Below, piece by piece: positions 27,329 to 36,905 of a stretch of 64,000 nucleotides of DNA. Each line of letters begins with the position of its first letter. Position 1 is the first letter of the stretch. Both the position numbers and the translations under genes were made by a program. The notes under the pieces are model-generated. The model ran no database searches. It was not told the origin of the DNA and saw only the letters and a list, made by a program, of their open reading frames with translations. The stretch is from Rhizobiales bacterium GAS188 (GTDB lineage Bacteria; Pseudomonadota; Alphaproteobacteria; Rhizobiales; Beijerinckiaceae): the NCBI GenBank assembly GCA_900104855.1, contig FNSS01000001.1, positions 2,790,001-2,854,000 of the forward strand, in the 5' to 3' direction.

Positions 27329-28435
27329 ATGAAGCATAAATTAGCACTTCTCACATCGGCCGCCGTCGTGGCGATCGTGGCGTCCTCGGGACTGGCGGTT
27401 GCCCAGGTACCCGATGCGCTCGTCGCAGCTGCCAAGAAGGAAGGCCAGCTCTCCGTCATCGCGCTGCCGCGCGACTGGTGCGGCTACGGTGCCATCATCG
27501 ACGGCTTCAAGGCGAAATACGGCCTGACCGTCAACGAGCTCAACCCCGATGCTGGCTCCGGCGACGAGGTCGAGGCCATCAAGGCCAATAAGGGCAATGC
27601 AGGCCCGCAGGCGCCCGACGTGATCGATGTCGGCCTGGCCTTCGGCCCGTCCTCCAAGAAGGACGGGCTGATCCAGCCCTACAAGGTCTCGACCTGGGCC
27701 TCGATCCCCGACTCCGCCAAGGATGCGGACGGCTCTTGGTACGGCGATTATTACGGCGTCCTGACCTTCGAAGTGAACAAGGACATCATCAAGAAGTCGC
27801 CGGCCGATTGGTCGGATCTTCTGGGTGCCGACTACAAGAACGCCGTCGGGCTGGCGGGCGATCCGCGCGTCTCGAGCCAAGCCATCCAGGCCGTGCTGGC
27901 GGCAGGAATTTCGGGCGCCAATGGCGACCTCGCCAAGGCACCGGAAGCCGGGCTGAAATTCTTCGCCGACCTCAACAAGAAGGGCAATTTCGTCCCCGTG
28001 ATCGGCAAGGCGAGCTCGGTCGCGCAAGGCTCGACGCCCGTCCTGATCCGCTGGGACTATAATGCACTCGGCGATCGCGACACCCTCAAGGGCAATCCGC
28101 CGATCGATGTGGTGGTGCCGAAGACCGGCGTCATCGCCGGCGTCTATGTGCAGGCGATCTCGGCCTTCGCGCCTCACCCTAATGCCGCCAAGCTGTGGGT
28201 CGAGTATCTCTATTCGGATGAAGGCCAGATCGGCTATCTGAAGGGTTATTGCCACCCGATCCGCTTCAAGGACCTTGCGGCCAACAAGAAGGTCCCGGCC
28301 GACCTGCTGGCGAAGCTGCCGCCGGCCGAAGCTTATGAGACGGCCGTGTTCCCGACGCTCGACCAGCTCGCCGTGTCGAACCCGGCGATCACCAAGCAAT
28401 GGGACAGCGTGGTCGGCGCCAACGTCGTCAAGTAA
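27329..28435 (+). CDS. ABC importer periplasmic substrate-binding protein (family 1)
   Basis: 368 residues from the ATG at 27329, with a Sec signal peptide (KHKLALLTSAAVVAIVASSGLAVAQ). The mature protein begins VPDALVAAAKKEGQLSVIALP and has the two-lobed Fe3+/putrescine-type binding protein pattern (VIDVGLAFGPS, WYGDYYGVLTFEVNKDI, HPNAAKLWVEYLYSDEGQ). Related proteins bind iron, polyamines, thiamine or 2-aminoethylphosphonate. Nothing here fixes the ligand. It is the first gene of a four-gene importer; a palindromic repeat separates it from the permeases. Confidence 0.85.
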   Translation: MKHKLALLTSAAVVAIVASSGLAVAQVPDALVAAAKKEGQLSVIALPRDWCGYGAIIDGFKAKYGLTVNELNPDAGSGDEVEAIKANKGNAGPQAPDVIDVGLAFGPSSKKDGLIQPYKVSTWASIPDSAKDADGSWYGDYYGVLTFEVNKDIIKKSPADWSDLLGADYKNAVGLAGDPRVSSQAIQAVLAAGISGANGDLAKAPEAGLKFFADLNKKGNFVPVIGKASSVAQGSTPVLIRWDYNALGDRDTLKGNPPIDVVVPKTGVIAGVYVQAISAFAPHPNAAKLWVEYLYSDEGQIGYLKGYCHPIRFKDLAANKKVPADLLAKLPPAEAYETAVFPTLDQLAVSNPAITKQWDSVVGANVVK

Positions 28436-28451
28436 GGTCGGGCTCCAGCGC

Positions 28452-28597
28452 AGCTCCTTCTCCCGCTCTTCGCGGGAGAAGGAGCTGAGACAAAGTCGAG
28501 GCGGATGAGGGCGTTTCCCGGTCCGCCCAGCTCCCTCACCCGACCTCATTGCGTTCGGCCTCCCCTCTCCGGCGAAAGGGCGGGAGAGGGGAGGCTC
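28452..28597. repeat. Composite two-hairpin intergenic repeat (RIME-like)
   Basis: The left hairpin is a perfect 15-bp stem (AGCTCCTTCTCCCGC at 28452-28466 with its complement at 28472-28486). The right is a 13-bp stem (28558-28570 with 28583-28595). Between them lie 'GAGGCGGATGAGGG' and 'CCCTCACC' blocks that recur in the element at 41592. It lies between the binding-protein and permease genes, where it could attenuate downstream expression. Confidence 0.75.
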
Positions 28598-28644
28598 GTG
28601 ACTCACCTGCCCCCTTTCATGCGTGACCGTTCGGGAAGGCCCTG

Positions 28645-29544
28645 ATGGCGCAGATGCAAGCCGAAGCTGCTCTCCTGCCCGCCGCGGCGGCGCGCCCGCA
28701 GCGCATCTCCTTCGCCTTCCTCGGCGTCATCCCGTTCTTCGTCTTCGCCGTCATGTTCCTGCTTTGGCCGACGGCCTTCCTGGTCATCGGCGGCTTTCAG
28801 GATAGCGAAGGCCATTTCACCCTCGCCAATATCCGGCACCTCGCCGAACCGACTATCCTCAACGCCTATTGGATCAGCATCGAGATCAGCGTCGCCTCGG
28901 CGTTGCTCGGGGCCATATTCGGCTTCTTTCTCGCGGCCGCGGTGGTGCTCGGCGGGCTGCCGGGCTGGCTGCGCCCGACGCTGATGACCTTTTGCGGCGT
29001 TGCCTCGAATTTCGCCGGCCTGCCGCTCGCCTTCGCCTTCCTGGCGACGCTCGGGCGGACCGGCCTCGTGACCGCGCTGCTGGTCAAGTATCTGGACTTC
29101 AACCTCTACGCCACCGGCTTCAACGTGCTGAGCTTCACCGGGCTCACCATCACCTATCTGTATTTCCAGATCCCCTTGATGGTGCTGATCCTGACGCCGG
29201 CGCTCGACGGGCTGAAGCGCGAATGGCGCGAAGCTGCCGAGATCCTCGGCGCCAGCAACTGGCAATATTGGCGCCATGTCGCCATCCCGGTGCTGTGGCC
29301 GAGCTTCCTCGGCACGACGCTCTTGCTGTTCGCCAATTCCTTCGGCGCGGTGGCCACCGCAATCGGCCTCACGGGGTCCTCGCTCAACATCGTCCCGATC
29401 CTGCTCTACGCGCAGAGCCGGGGCGACGTGCTGCACGACCAGAACCTCGGCTATGCGCTGGCGCTCGGCATGATCGTCATCACCGGGTTGTCGAACGGCG
29501 CCTATATCTGGCTGCGCGCGCGCGGCGAGAGGTGGCTCAAATGA
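28645..29544 (+). CDS. ABC importer permease 1
   Basis: 299 residues with six hydrophobic helices and the EAA loop EWREAAEILGASNWQYWRHVAIP in cytoplasmic position near residue 195. It is a PotB-like subunit of a spermidine/iron-type importer. Its stop overlaps the start of permease 2 (ATGA), so the two are co-translated. Confidence 0.87.
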   Translation: MAQMQAEAALLPAAAARPQRISFAFLGVIPFFVFAVMFLLWPTAFLVIGGFQDSEGHFTLANIRHLAEPTILNAYWISIEISVASALLGAIFGFFLAAAVVLGGLPGWLRPTLMTFCGVASNFAGLPLAFAFLATLGRTGLVTALLVKYLDFNLYATGFNVLSFTGLTITYLYFQIPLMVLILTPALDGLKREWREAAEILGASNWQYWRHVAIPVLWPSFLGTTLLLFANSFGAVATAIGLTGSSLNIVPILLYAQSRGDVLHDQNLGYALALGMIVITGLSNGAYIWLRARGERWLK

Positions 29545-30329
29545 AGGTCTCGCGCCTCGGTCCCTGGCTCGCCATCGCCATCGGGACGGCCTATTTCCTG
29601 ATCCCGCTGATCGCGACCTTCGAGTTCTCGCTGCGCATGCGCCGCGGCGAATATTCCTTCGACGCTTACCGCATCGTGCTCGCCGATCCGAAATTCCAGG
29701 CGGCCTTCGGCTATTCGACGCTGATCGCCCTTGCCACCATCGCGCTCGGCGTGCTGCTCGTGGTGCCGACTGCCTATTGGATCGAGCTGAAGCTGCGCAA
29801 GCTGCGCCCGCTGGTCGAGTTCATCACGCTCCTGCCGCTCGTCATTCCGGCGATCGTCATCGTCTTCGGCTATCTGCACACTTACAACTCGTCCTCGCTG
29901 ATCCCGTTCACGGCGACCCCGCGCGGCACCGACCTGCTGCTGACGCTCGGCTATGTGACGCTCGCACTCCCCTACATGTATCGCGCCGTCGACACCGGCC
30001 TGCGCTCGATCGATGTGCGGACCTTGACGGAAGCCGCGGAGAGCCTCGGCGCCAGCTGGAGCACCATCCTGTTCAAGGTGATCTTCCCCAATGTGCGGGT
30101 GGCGATCCTGTCCGGTGCCTTCCTGACCTTCGCGATCGTGATCGGCGAGTTCACCCTGGCGAGCCTGTTGGATCGACCAGCCTTTGGCCCTTACATGCAG
30201 CTCGTGGGCGCCAACCGCGCCTATGAGCCCTCGGCGCTTGCGATCGTCGCCTTCATCGTCACCTGGGGCTGCATGGGCATCATCCAGCTCTTCGGGCGCG
30301 ACCGGCGCGCCGCGATGGCGGGGCGCTGA
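29541..30329 (+). CDS. ABC importer permease 2
   Basis: 262 residues from the ATG at 29541, with six hydrophobic helices and the EAA motif EAAESLGASWSTILFKVIFP. It is PotC-like and pairs with permease 1 to form the membrane channel. The overlap with the previous stop fixes the start; the long +1-frame ORF across this region is a shadow. Confidence 0.87.
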   Translation: MKVSRLGPWLAIAIGTAYFLIPLIATFEFSLRMRRGEYSFDAYRIVLADPKFQAAFGYSTLIALATIALGVLLVVPTAYWIELKLRKLRPLVEFITLLPLVIPAIVIVFGYLHTYNSSSLIPFTATPRGTDLLLTLGYVTLALPYMYRAVDTGLRSIDVRTLTEAAESLGASWSTILFKVIFPNVRVAILSGAFLTFAIVIGEFTLASLLDRPAFGPYMQLVGANRAYEPSALAIVAFIVTWGCMGIIQLFGRDRRAAMAGR

Positions 30330-30412
30330 CATGACCACTGCTGTGACCTGGCCGCTGATATGATTTGGCCGCCGACATACGGGGCCGCTCGTTTGCGTCA
30401 ATCGGAGCGAAC

Positions 30413-31483
30413 ATGAAATTTCTCGAGATCGAGAATTTGCGCAAAGTCTTCGCCGGCAGCGTCGGGGTGCAGCATTTCGACATCGCGGTCGAGCGCGGCG
30501 AGTTCATCTCCTTCCTCGGCCCCTCGGGCTGCGGCAAGACCACGACCTTGCGCATGGTGGCTGGCTTCGAACAGCCGACCGCCGGCTCGATCCGCATCGA
30601 CGGGCGCGATGTGGTCGGCCTGCGCCCCAACCAGCGCAATATCGGCATGGTGTTCCAGTCCTATGCGCTGTTCCCCAACATGACGGTGGCGCAGAACATC
30701 GCCTTCGGCCTCAAGATCGCCAAACGCCCCGAGGCCGAGATCAAGCCGCGTGTCGCCGAGATGCTGGAGATGATCAAGCTGCCGCATCTCGGCGACCGCT
30801 ACCCCTACCAGCTCTCGGGCGGCCAGCAGCAGCGGGTGGCGCTCGCTCGCGCGCTTGCCGGCAAGCCGCAGCTGCTCCTGCTCGACGAGCCGCTCTCGGC
30901 GCTCGACGCCAAGATCCGCGCCTCGCTGCGGAGCGAGATCCGCGAGCTGCAGCGCAAGCTCGGCATTACCACCATCTATGTGACGCATGACCAGGAAGAA
31001 GCGCTGGCGATGTCGGACCGCATCGTGGTGATGAGCGAAGGCCGCATCGAGCAGCTCGGCACGCCTTTCGAGATCTATAACCGCCCCAATACCCGTTTCG
31101 TGGCCTCCTTCGTCGGCACGCTGAACATTCTGCGCGGCGTGGTGAGCGACCCGCAGAAGGGAACGGCCCGCATCGACGAGCAGGAGATCCGCATGGCACA
31201 GCAGATCTCCGACGCCAAGGCTGGGGACCGGCGCGCCTTCGCGGTGCGGCCCGAGGCGGTGTCGCTCGCTGAAGCAGGCGGCGACCGCAACGCCCTGCAC
31301 GGCACCATCGAGGATGTGAGCTTCCTCGGCGCCATCGTGCGCATCCGGGTGCGCCTCAAGGAGAATGTGATCTCGCTCGATACCTTCAACAACCCGGCCG
31401 CCCCACCGCCCGAGCGCGGCCGGCAGGCGACCATCTCCTTCGCCCCGGCCGATCTGCAGCTGCTCGAGGGCGCGGAGGCCTGA
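30413..31483 (+). CDS. ABC importer ATPase (PotA/FbpC type)
   Basis: 356 residues. Walker A GPSGCGKTT, Q-loop MVFQSYALFP, signature LSGGQQQRVALARAL, Walker B LLLLDEP and the switch His in IYVTHDQEEALAMSDR are all intact. A C-terminal TOBE domain of about 120 residues follows. It powers the preceding permeases. The ATG at 30413 is preferred because the domain starts directly after it and GGAGCG lies upstream. Confidence 0.9.
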   Translation: MKFLEIENLRKVFAGSVGVQHFDIAVERGEFISFLGPSGCGKTTTLRMVAGFEQPTAGSIRIDGRDVVGLRPNQRNIGMVFQSYALFPNMTVAQNIAFGLKIAKRPEAEIKPRVAEMLEMIKLPHLGDRYPYQLSGGQQQRVALARALAGKPQLLLLDEPLSALDAKIRASLRSEIRELQRKLGITTIYVTHDQEEALAMSDRIVVMSEGRIEQLGTPFEIYNRPNTRFVASFVGTLNILRGVVSDPQKGTARIDEQEIRMAQQISDAKAGDRRAFAVRPEAVSLAEAGGDRNALHGTIEDVSFLGAIVRIRVRLKENVISLDTFNNPAAPPPERGRQATISFAPADLQLLEGAEA

Positions 31484-31503
31484 GCGGCATTGAGCTCCCC
31501 GTT

Positions 31504-32217
31504 CTAGTCGAGCGCGATTCTGATCCGCCGGTTGTGGCGGCCCTTATTGTCGATCTTGAGGATGCGCAGCCGCCTTTCGCCGCGGGTCGAGGGAAGATGC
31601 GTGCCGCCGCAGGCCTGCCGGTCGAGGCCGGCGATCTCGACGATGCGGACCAGCCCGTCGCTGGTGGGCGGGGGCGCCACTGAGCGGGTGCGGATCAGGC
31701 CGGGCTCGGCCTGCGCAGCTGCAAGCGGCACATAAGAGTCGCTGACGCGCAGATCCTCGGCGATCGCCGCGTTGATCGGCGCCTCGAGGGCACGCAGGCG
31801 GTCGTTATCGGCGTCCGGCAAGTCGAAATCCATGCGCGCCGTGCCGTCATCATTCATCTGCACGCCGGTGACCAGCGCCCTGTCGAAGCTGCGATAGACA
31901 CAGGCATTGAGGATATGCGTGTAGGTGTGCATCAGCGTCATCATGCGGCGGAATTTTGCATCGACGACGACCTCGATCTTGCCGGTGATCTCCAGCTCCT
32001 GCGCCAGCAGCACCCAATGCCGGCCGTCGATGCTCTCGAAGCCGGCGATCACCGCCTCGCCGCCCGACCAGCCTATATGGCCGCGATCGGCGAGCTGGCC
32101 GCCGCCGCCCTGGAAGAAGGGGGAGCGCGAAAGGACCAACCGGCCGGGACGGCTCTCCACCACCTCGGTCTCGAGCGTCAGCTGGTCGGGATGGTCGTGA
32201 TAGAAGGCGCGCGACAT
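31504..32217 (-). CDS. AlaX-type alanyl-tRNA editing protein
   Basis: 237 residues. FFQGGGGQLADRG, the zinc motif MHTYTHIL (HxxxH) and ACGGTHLPSTRGE (Cys and His ligands) match the stand-alone AlaRS editing domain, which hydrolyses Ser or Gly mischarged on tRNA-Ala. Some related proteins act on other Zn-dependent hydrolysis substrates, so this is a family-level call. It is convergent with the ABC ATPase gene and divergent from the AraC gene. Confidence 0.83.
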   Translation of the reverse strand: MSRAFYHDHPDQLTLETEVVESRPGRLVLSRSPFFQGGGGQLADRGHIGWSGGEAVIAGFESIDGRHWVLLAQELEITGKIEVVVDAKFRRMMTLMHTYTHILNACVYRSFDRALVTGVQMNDDGTARMDFDLPDADNDRLRALEAPINAAIAEDLRVSDSYVPLAAAQAEPGLIRTRSVAPPPTSDGLVRIVEIAGLDRQACGGTHLPSTRGERRLRILKIDNKGRHNRRIRIALD

Positions 32218-32317
32218 GTGCCTGCACTGGCACGAGATGGCGACGGCGTATTGGCGAAAATTGCACTGAGGTCGGCGGGTGCGCTATTCTGGTGCGGCTT
32301 TCCTCCTGGAACGGACC

Positions 32318-33169
32318 ATGGCGCGTCGCAATCGCCGCAATTCGAGCCGCTATTGGTGGGATGGCGAAATTCCGGGCCTCAGTTTGCTGGAGGCCGATTT
32401 CACCACCCATGAATACCCACCGCATATGCATGAGGCGCTGGTGGTGGCGGTCACCGAGGATGGCGGCTCGAAGATCAAGAGCCGCGGCACGATCGAACAG
32501 GCGACCGCCTCGACCCTGTTCGTGTTCAACCCCATGGAAACGCATGCGGGCTGGATGGGACGGAGTGAGCGCTGGCGCTATCGGGCCTTCTATCTGACCA
32601 AGACGGCGATCGATGCGGTCGCCGCGATGCTCGGCCGCCAGACGGTCCCGTATTTTACCCGCAACCTCATCGACGATACGCAGCTGATCACGGCCTTTCT
32701 GGCCTTGCACCGCGTCATCGCCGAGGCAGGCGACCGGTTCGAGACCAGCGAGCTCCTGGTCGGCGCTTTCGGGCAGCTCTTCGCCCGTCATGGCAGCGGC
32801 GACCGCGCCATCGCGCGCGGGCCGCGCGACCGCAATTTGCTGCTCGGCATCTGCCGGCGCATGCAGGAGGAATACGGCCGGGAGCTGAGCCTCAAGGAGT
32901 TGAGCCGGGCCGCCGGCCTCACGCAGTTTCAGCTCATCGGCCTGTTCAAGCGCGGGCTCGGCGTGACCCCGCATGCCTATTTGACGCATCTGCGCCTATG
33001 CGCTGCCTGCCGCGACCTGCGCCGCGGCGCGCCGATCGCCCGGACGGCGCTGGAATCGGGCTTCTACGATCAGAGCGCGCTCACCAAATCCTTCAAGCGC
33101 TGGTATGGCATCACGCCCTTGCAATTCGCGAGCGCCGCCAAGCTGCCGGGAGCCTCGGCCGGCCACTGA
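32318..33169 (+). CDS. AraC-family transcriptional regulator
   Basis: 283 residues from the ATG at 32318. It has an N-terminal cupin-like sensing domain ([29 protein letters not shown]) and C-terminal double HTH ([38 protein letters not shown], then [21 protein letters not shown]; only pieces quoted). It is divergent from the AlaX gene. By orientation it may control AlaX or the downstream gcdH. Confidence 0.87.
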   Translation: MARRNRRNSSRYWWDGEIPGLSLLEADFTTHEYPPHMHEALVVAVTEDGGSKIKSRGTIEQATASTLFVFNPMETHAGWMGRSERWRYRAFYLTKTAIDAVAAMLGRQTVPYFTRNLIDDTQLITAFLALHRVIAEAGDRFETSELLVGAFGQLFARHGSGDRAIARGPRDRNLLLGICRRMQEEYGRELSLKELSRAAGLTQFQLIGLFKRGLGVTPHAYLTHLRLCAACRDLRRGAPIARTALESGFYDQSALTKSFKRWYGITPLQFASAAKLPGASAGH

Positions 33170-33240
33170 AACTAGCGCCTTTGCACGGCGCCGCCAGTCT
33201 CTATAAGACGGTCCCCGATCGCGGTTCTTATTTTGCTATC

Positions 33241-33287
33241 GCATCATTTTGTCCCGAAAAGCGGAAGGCCACTTTTCGGAATGATGC
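33241..33287. repeat. Palindromic repeat directly upstream of gcdH
   Basis: GCATCAT...CCGAAAAG (33241-33261) is mirrored by CTTTTCGG...ATGATGC (33272-33287). The hairpin ends three bases before the GGAGGAGG ribosome binding site. It resembles dispersed palindromes in Rhizobiales intergenic DNA, recalled from general knowledge rather than searched. Confidence 0.65.
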
Positions 33288-33303
33288 TTGGAGGAGGCAG
33301 CCC

Positions 33304-34521
33304 ATGAGCCTGACGCAGCACAAGCCGAGCGGAACGCAGACCGAGGCGCGCTTCGACTGGTCCGACCCCTTCGAGCTCGAGCACCAGCTGCACGAAGAGG
33401 AGCGCATGGTACGCGACACGGCGCGCGATTATGCGCAGGGCAAGCTGCTGCCGCGCGTCACCTCCGCCTATCTGGACGAGCGCTTCGACCGCGAGATCAT
33501 GACCGAGATGGGCGCGCTCGGCCTGCTCGGCTCGACCATCCCGGAAACCTATGGCGGGGCGGGGCTCGGCTATGTCAGCTATGGCCTCGCGGCGCGCGAG
33601 GTGGAGCGCGTCGATTCCGGTTATCGCTCGGCGATGAGCGTTCAATCCTCGCTCGTGATGTACCCGATCTACGCCTATGGCGATGAGAGCCAGCGCAAGA
33701 AATACCTCCCGAAGCTCTCGACCGGCGAATGGATCGGCTGTTTCGGCCTGACCGAGCCGGATGCCGGCTCCGATCCGGGCTCGATGCGCACACGCGCCGA
33801 GAAGATCTCCGGCGGCTATCGCCTCACCGGCTCGAAGATGTGGATCACCAATTCGCCGGTCGCCGATATCGCGGTCGTCTGGGCGAAATCGGCCGCCCAT
33901 GAAGGCAAGATCCGCGGCTTCATTCTGGAGCGCGGCATGAAGGGGCTCTCGACCCCCAAAATCGAGAAGAAATTGTCGTTGCGCGCCTCGGTCACCGGCG
34001 AGGTGGTGATGGACGGGGTCGAGGTGCCGGAAGGCAATCTCCTGCCCAATGTCGCGGGGCTGAAGGGGCCGTTCGGCTGCCTCAACCGGGCCCGTTACGG
34101 CATCGCCTGGGGCGCCATGGGCGCGGCCGAGGCCTGTTTCCATGCGGCACGCGACTATACGCTGAACCGCAAGCAGTTCGGACGGCCGCTCGCCGCCAAC
34201 CAGCTCATCCAGAAGAAGCTCGCCGATATGCAGACCGAGATCGCGCTCGGCCTGCAGGCGGCGCTCCGGGCCGGCCGCATGTTCGACGAGGGCAAGCTCG
34301 CCCCCGACACGATCTCGCTGATCAAGCGCAATAATTGCGGCAAGGCGCTCGATATCGCTCGCCAGGCGCGCGACATGCATGGCGGCAACGGCATCTCCGC
34401 CGAGTTCCATGTGATGCGCCATCTCACCAATCTCGAGACGGTGAACACCTATGAGGGCACCCATGACGTGCACGCCCTGATCCTCGGGCGCGCCATCACC
34501 GGTATTCAGGCCTTTTCGTAA
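33304..34521 (+). CDS. gcdH: Glutaryl-CoA dehydrogenase
   Basis: 405 residues in the acyl-CoA dehydrogenase family. It oxidatively decarboxylates glutaryl-CoA to crotonyl-CoA in lysine, tryptophan or aromatic catabolism, passing electrons to [18 protein letters not shown] binds FAD; the catalytic Glu is in [20 protein letters not shown], typical of GcdH; the Arg in [13 protein letters not shown] contacts the distal carboxylate. GGAGGAGG before ATG 33304 fixes the start. The upstream in-frame extension is AraC-gene sequence. Confidence 0.9.
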   Translation: MSLTQHKPSGTQTEARFDWSDPFELEHQLHEEERMVRDTARDYAQGKLLPRVTSAYLDERFDREIMTEMGALGLLGSTIPETYGGAGLGYVSYGLAAREVERVDSGYRSAMSVQSSLVMYPIYAYGDESQRKKYLPKLSTGEWIGCFGLTEPDAGSDPGSMRTRAEKISGGYRLTGSKMWITNSPVADIAVVWAKSAAHEGKIRGFILERGMKGLSTPKIEKKLSLRASVTGEVVMDGVEVPEGNLLPNVAGLKGPFGCLNRARYGIAWGAMGAAEACFHAARDYTLNRKQFGRPLAANQLIQKKLADMQTEIALGLQAALRAGRMFDEGKLAPDTISLIKRNNCGKALDIARQARDMHGGNGISAEFHVMRHLTNLETVNTYEGTHDVHALILGRAITGIQAFS

Positions 34522-34579
34522 GGCCTGAAGCCGGCAAGCGCCCCCTAGAGCAAACGTACACCGTCAACGTCGCAAGTGA

Positions 34580-36289
34580 GTGCCGCAAGTGAGTGACCCA
34601 CGCCTGAGTTCGCCCTTGCGACCGCGCAGCGGCGGCCAGATCCTCGTCGACCAGCTGCTGGCCCAAGGCGTCGAGCGCGCCACTTGCGTGCCCGGCGAGA
34701 GCTATCTCGCCGTGCTCGACGCGCTGCATGACGCCGCGATCGACGTCATGATCTGCCGCCAGGAAGGCGGGGCCGCGATGATGGCCGATGCCTATGGCAA
34801 GCTCACCGGGCGCCCGGGCATCTGCTTCGTGACGCGCGGTCCCGGCGCCTCCAACGCCTCGCCCGGCATCCATATCGCGATGCAGGATTCGACGCCGATG
34901 ATCGTCTTCGTCGGCCAGGTCGAGCGCGGCATGCGCGAGCGCGAGGCCTTCCAGGAGCTCGACTACAAGGCGGTGTTCGGCACCATGGCCAAATGGGCCG
35001 TCGAGATCGACGATGCGGCCCGCATCCCCGAGATCGTGGCGCGCGCTTTCCGCGTGGCGCTGCAGGGACGTCAGGGGCCGGTGGTGATCGCGCTCCCCGA
35101 GGACGTGCTCACCGATATGGCGGCGGTCGCCGACGCGCCGCGCGTCGAGCCGGCTCAGCCCGCACCGGGCGACACCGAGATGGCGAAGCTGCAGGCCCTG
35201 CTCGCCGCGGCCGAACGCCCGTTCGTCATCCTGGGCGGCTCCGGCTGGTCGGAGGAAGCACGGGCCGCGATGATCCGCTTCGCCGAGCGCTTCGACCTGC
35301 CGATGACCACGAGCTTCCGCCGCTCGGCGCTGTTCCCGGCCGACCACGCGAATTATGCGGGTGATCTCGGCGTCGGGCCGAGCCCGAAGCTCGCGGGGCG
35401 CGTCAAGGAGGCCGACCTCGTCCTGTTGGTCGGCGGACGCTTCTCCGAACAGCAATCGGCCTCCTACACGCTGCTCGACGTGCCGGTGCCGCGGCAGAAG
35501 CTGGTACATGTCTACCCCGATGCCGCGGAGCTCGGACGCGTCTACCAGCCGACCCTCGCCATCAACGCGACACCTGCCGCCTTCGCGGCGGCGCTCGACA
35601 AGCTCCCAACCCCGAACCGGCTGGCCTGGGGCGAACGCACCGCCTCAGCTCGCGCCGAATTTCTCGACTGGACCGGCGAGCCGCGCGCCTTGCCGGGCGC
35701 CTTCCAGCTCGGCGAGGCGATGCTCTGGCTGCGCGACCGCCTGCCGGCGGACGCCATCGTGGCGAACGGGGCCGGCAATTACGCCACCTGGGTGCACCGC
35801 TATTATCGCTTCCGGCAATTCGGCACCCAGCTCGCGCCGACGTCCGGCTCGATGGGCTATGGCACCCCGGCGGCCGTGATGGCCAAGCGCCAATGTCCGG
35901 AGCGTATCGTCGTGGCCTTCGCGGGCGATGGCTGCTTCCTGATGAACGGCCAGGAATTCGCGACCGCAGTGCAATATGAGCTGCCGATCGTCGTCGTCGT
36001 GGTCGATAACGGCATGTACGGCACGATCCGCATGCATCAGGAGCTGCATTATCCGCGCCGCATCTCAGGGACGGCGCTGAGGAACCCGGATTTCGCCGCC
36101 TATGCGCGGGCCTTCGGCGGCCATGGCGAAAGAGTGGAGAGAACCGAAGACTTCGCGCCCGCCTTCGAGCGGGCGCTGGCCTCCGGCAGGCCCTCGATCC
36201 TGCATTGCATCGTCGATCCTGAGGCGCTGACGCCAGCCCGCACCTTGTCGGAGATCCGCGCCGCCGGCGAGAAGGCGCAAGCGGGCTAA
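34580..36289 (+). CDS. Thiamine-diphosphate-dependent enzyme (acetolactate synthase-like)
   Basis: 569 residues with three ThDP domains: Pyr domain with the catalytic Glu in CVPGESYLAVLDAL, a central domain, and the PP domain with GDGCFLMNGQEFATA...VVDNGMYGT. No C-terminal or partner small subunit is present, so a catabolic decarboxylase or acyloin-forming enzyme is as likely as acetolactate synthase. GTG starts at 34580 and 34589 are both possible; a duplicated GCAAGTGAGTG surrounds them. It sits between gcdH and a MaoC hydratase. Confidence 0.8.
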   Translation: MPQVSDPRLSSPLRPRSGGQILVDQLLAQGVERATCVPGESYLAVLDALHDAAIDVMICRQEGGAAMMADAYGKLTGRPGICFVTRGPGASNASPGIHIAMQDSTPMIVFVGQVERGMREREAFQELDYKAVFGTMAKWAVEIDDAARIPEIVARAFRVALQGRQGPVVIALPEDVLTDMAAVADAPRVEPAQPAPGDTEMAKLQALLAAAERPFVILGGSGWSEEARAAMIRFAERFDLPMTTSFRRSALFPADHANYAGDLGVGPSPKLAGRVKEADLVLLVGGRFSEQQSASYTLLDVPVPRQKLVHVYPDAAELGRVYQPTLAINATPAAFAAALDKLPTPNRLAWGERTASARAEFLDWTGEPRALPGAFQLGEAMLWLRDRLPADAIVANGAGNYATWVHRYYRFRQFGTQLAPTSGSMGYGTPAAVMAKRQCPERIVVAFAGDGCFLMNGQEFATAVQYELPIVVVVVDNGMYGTIRMHQELHYPRRISGTALRNPDFAAYARAFGGHGERVERTEDFAPAFERALASGRPSILHCIVDPEALTPARTLSEIRAAGEKAQAG

Positions 36290-36315
36290 GTAGCGGTCAC
36301 GAGGAAGGTCACTGC

Positions 36316-36771
36316 ATGCTGGAGATCGAGAAACCGAGCGACATTGCGGCCTATGTGGGCAAGGAGCTCGGCACGAGCGAGTGGCTGACGGTCGATCAGG
36401 CGATGATCGACACATTTGCCGAGGTGACCGGCGACGACCAGTGGATCCATATCGATGTCGAGCGGGCCAAGCGCGAGATGCCGGACGGCAAGACCATCGC
36501 GCATGGCTATCTGACGGTGTCGCTGATCCCGAAGCTCTTGCGCGGCATCTGGCGGGTGAAACAGCGCTCGCGCAGCATCAATTACGGCTCGAACAAGATC
36601 CGCTTCCTCAACCCCGTGCAATCGGGCGACCGCATCCGCCTGGTGCAGAGCCTGAAGGCTGCCGATCCGGTCGAAGGCGGCCAGCGCCTCACCTTCGAGT
36701 CCAAGGTCGAGATCGAAGGCAAGCCGCGCCCGGCGGCGATCGCCGAGACCATCGCGCTCGCCTATGATTGA
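36316..36771 (+). CDS. MaoC-family (R)-specific enoyl-CoA hydratase
   Basis: 151 residues forming a single hot-dog fold. The hydratase-2 motif is intact: FAEVTGDDQWIHIDVERAK (catalytic Asp and His) followed by PDGKTIAHGYLT. It hydrates trans-2-enoyl-CoA to (R)-3-hydroxyacyl-CoA. It begins 26 bases after the ThDP gene on the same strand, so is probably co-transcribed. It may link fatty-acid degradation to polyhydroxyalkanoate, since a phasin is encoded in the window. Confidence 0.85.
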   Translation: MLEIEKPSDIAAYVGKELGTSEWLTVDQAMIDTFAEVTGDDQWIHIDVERAKREMPDGKTIAHGYLTVSLIPKLLRGIWRVKQRSRSINYGSNKIRFLNPVQSGDRIRLVQSLKAADPVEGGQRLTFESKVEIEGKPRPAAIAETIALAYD

Positions 36772-36785
36772 GGGGCTATCCCGTC

Positions 36786-36809
36786 ATGGCCGGGCGTCGG
36801 CCCGGCCAT
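36786..36809. repeat. Hairpin repeat after the MaoC gene
   Basis: ATGGCCGGG and CCCGGCCAT pair perfectly around CGTCGG, followed by CCACGCCTTCCT. A related copy with the same tail occurs at 54618-54652. It may also end the MaoC transcript. Confidence 0.6.
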
Positions 36810-36905
36810 CCACGCCTTCCTCGGGCTGATCGGATAAACTCTCAACCATAAGGTTAGGCCCTGCCACCCTTGCGGGCGCCGCATGACCTCGCCTACATCG
36901 GACAG

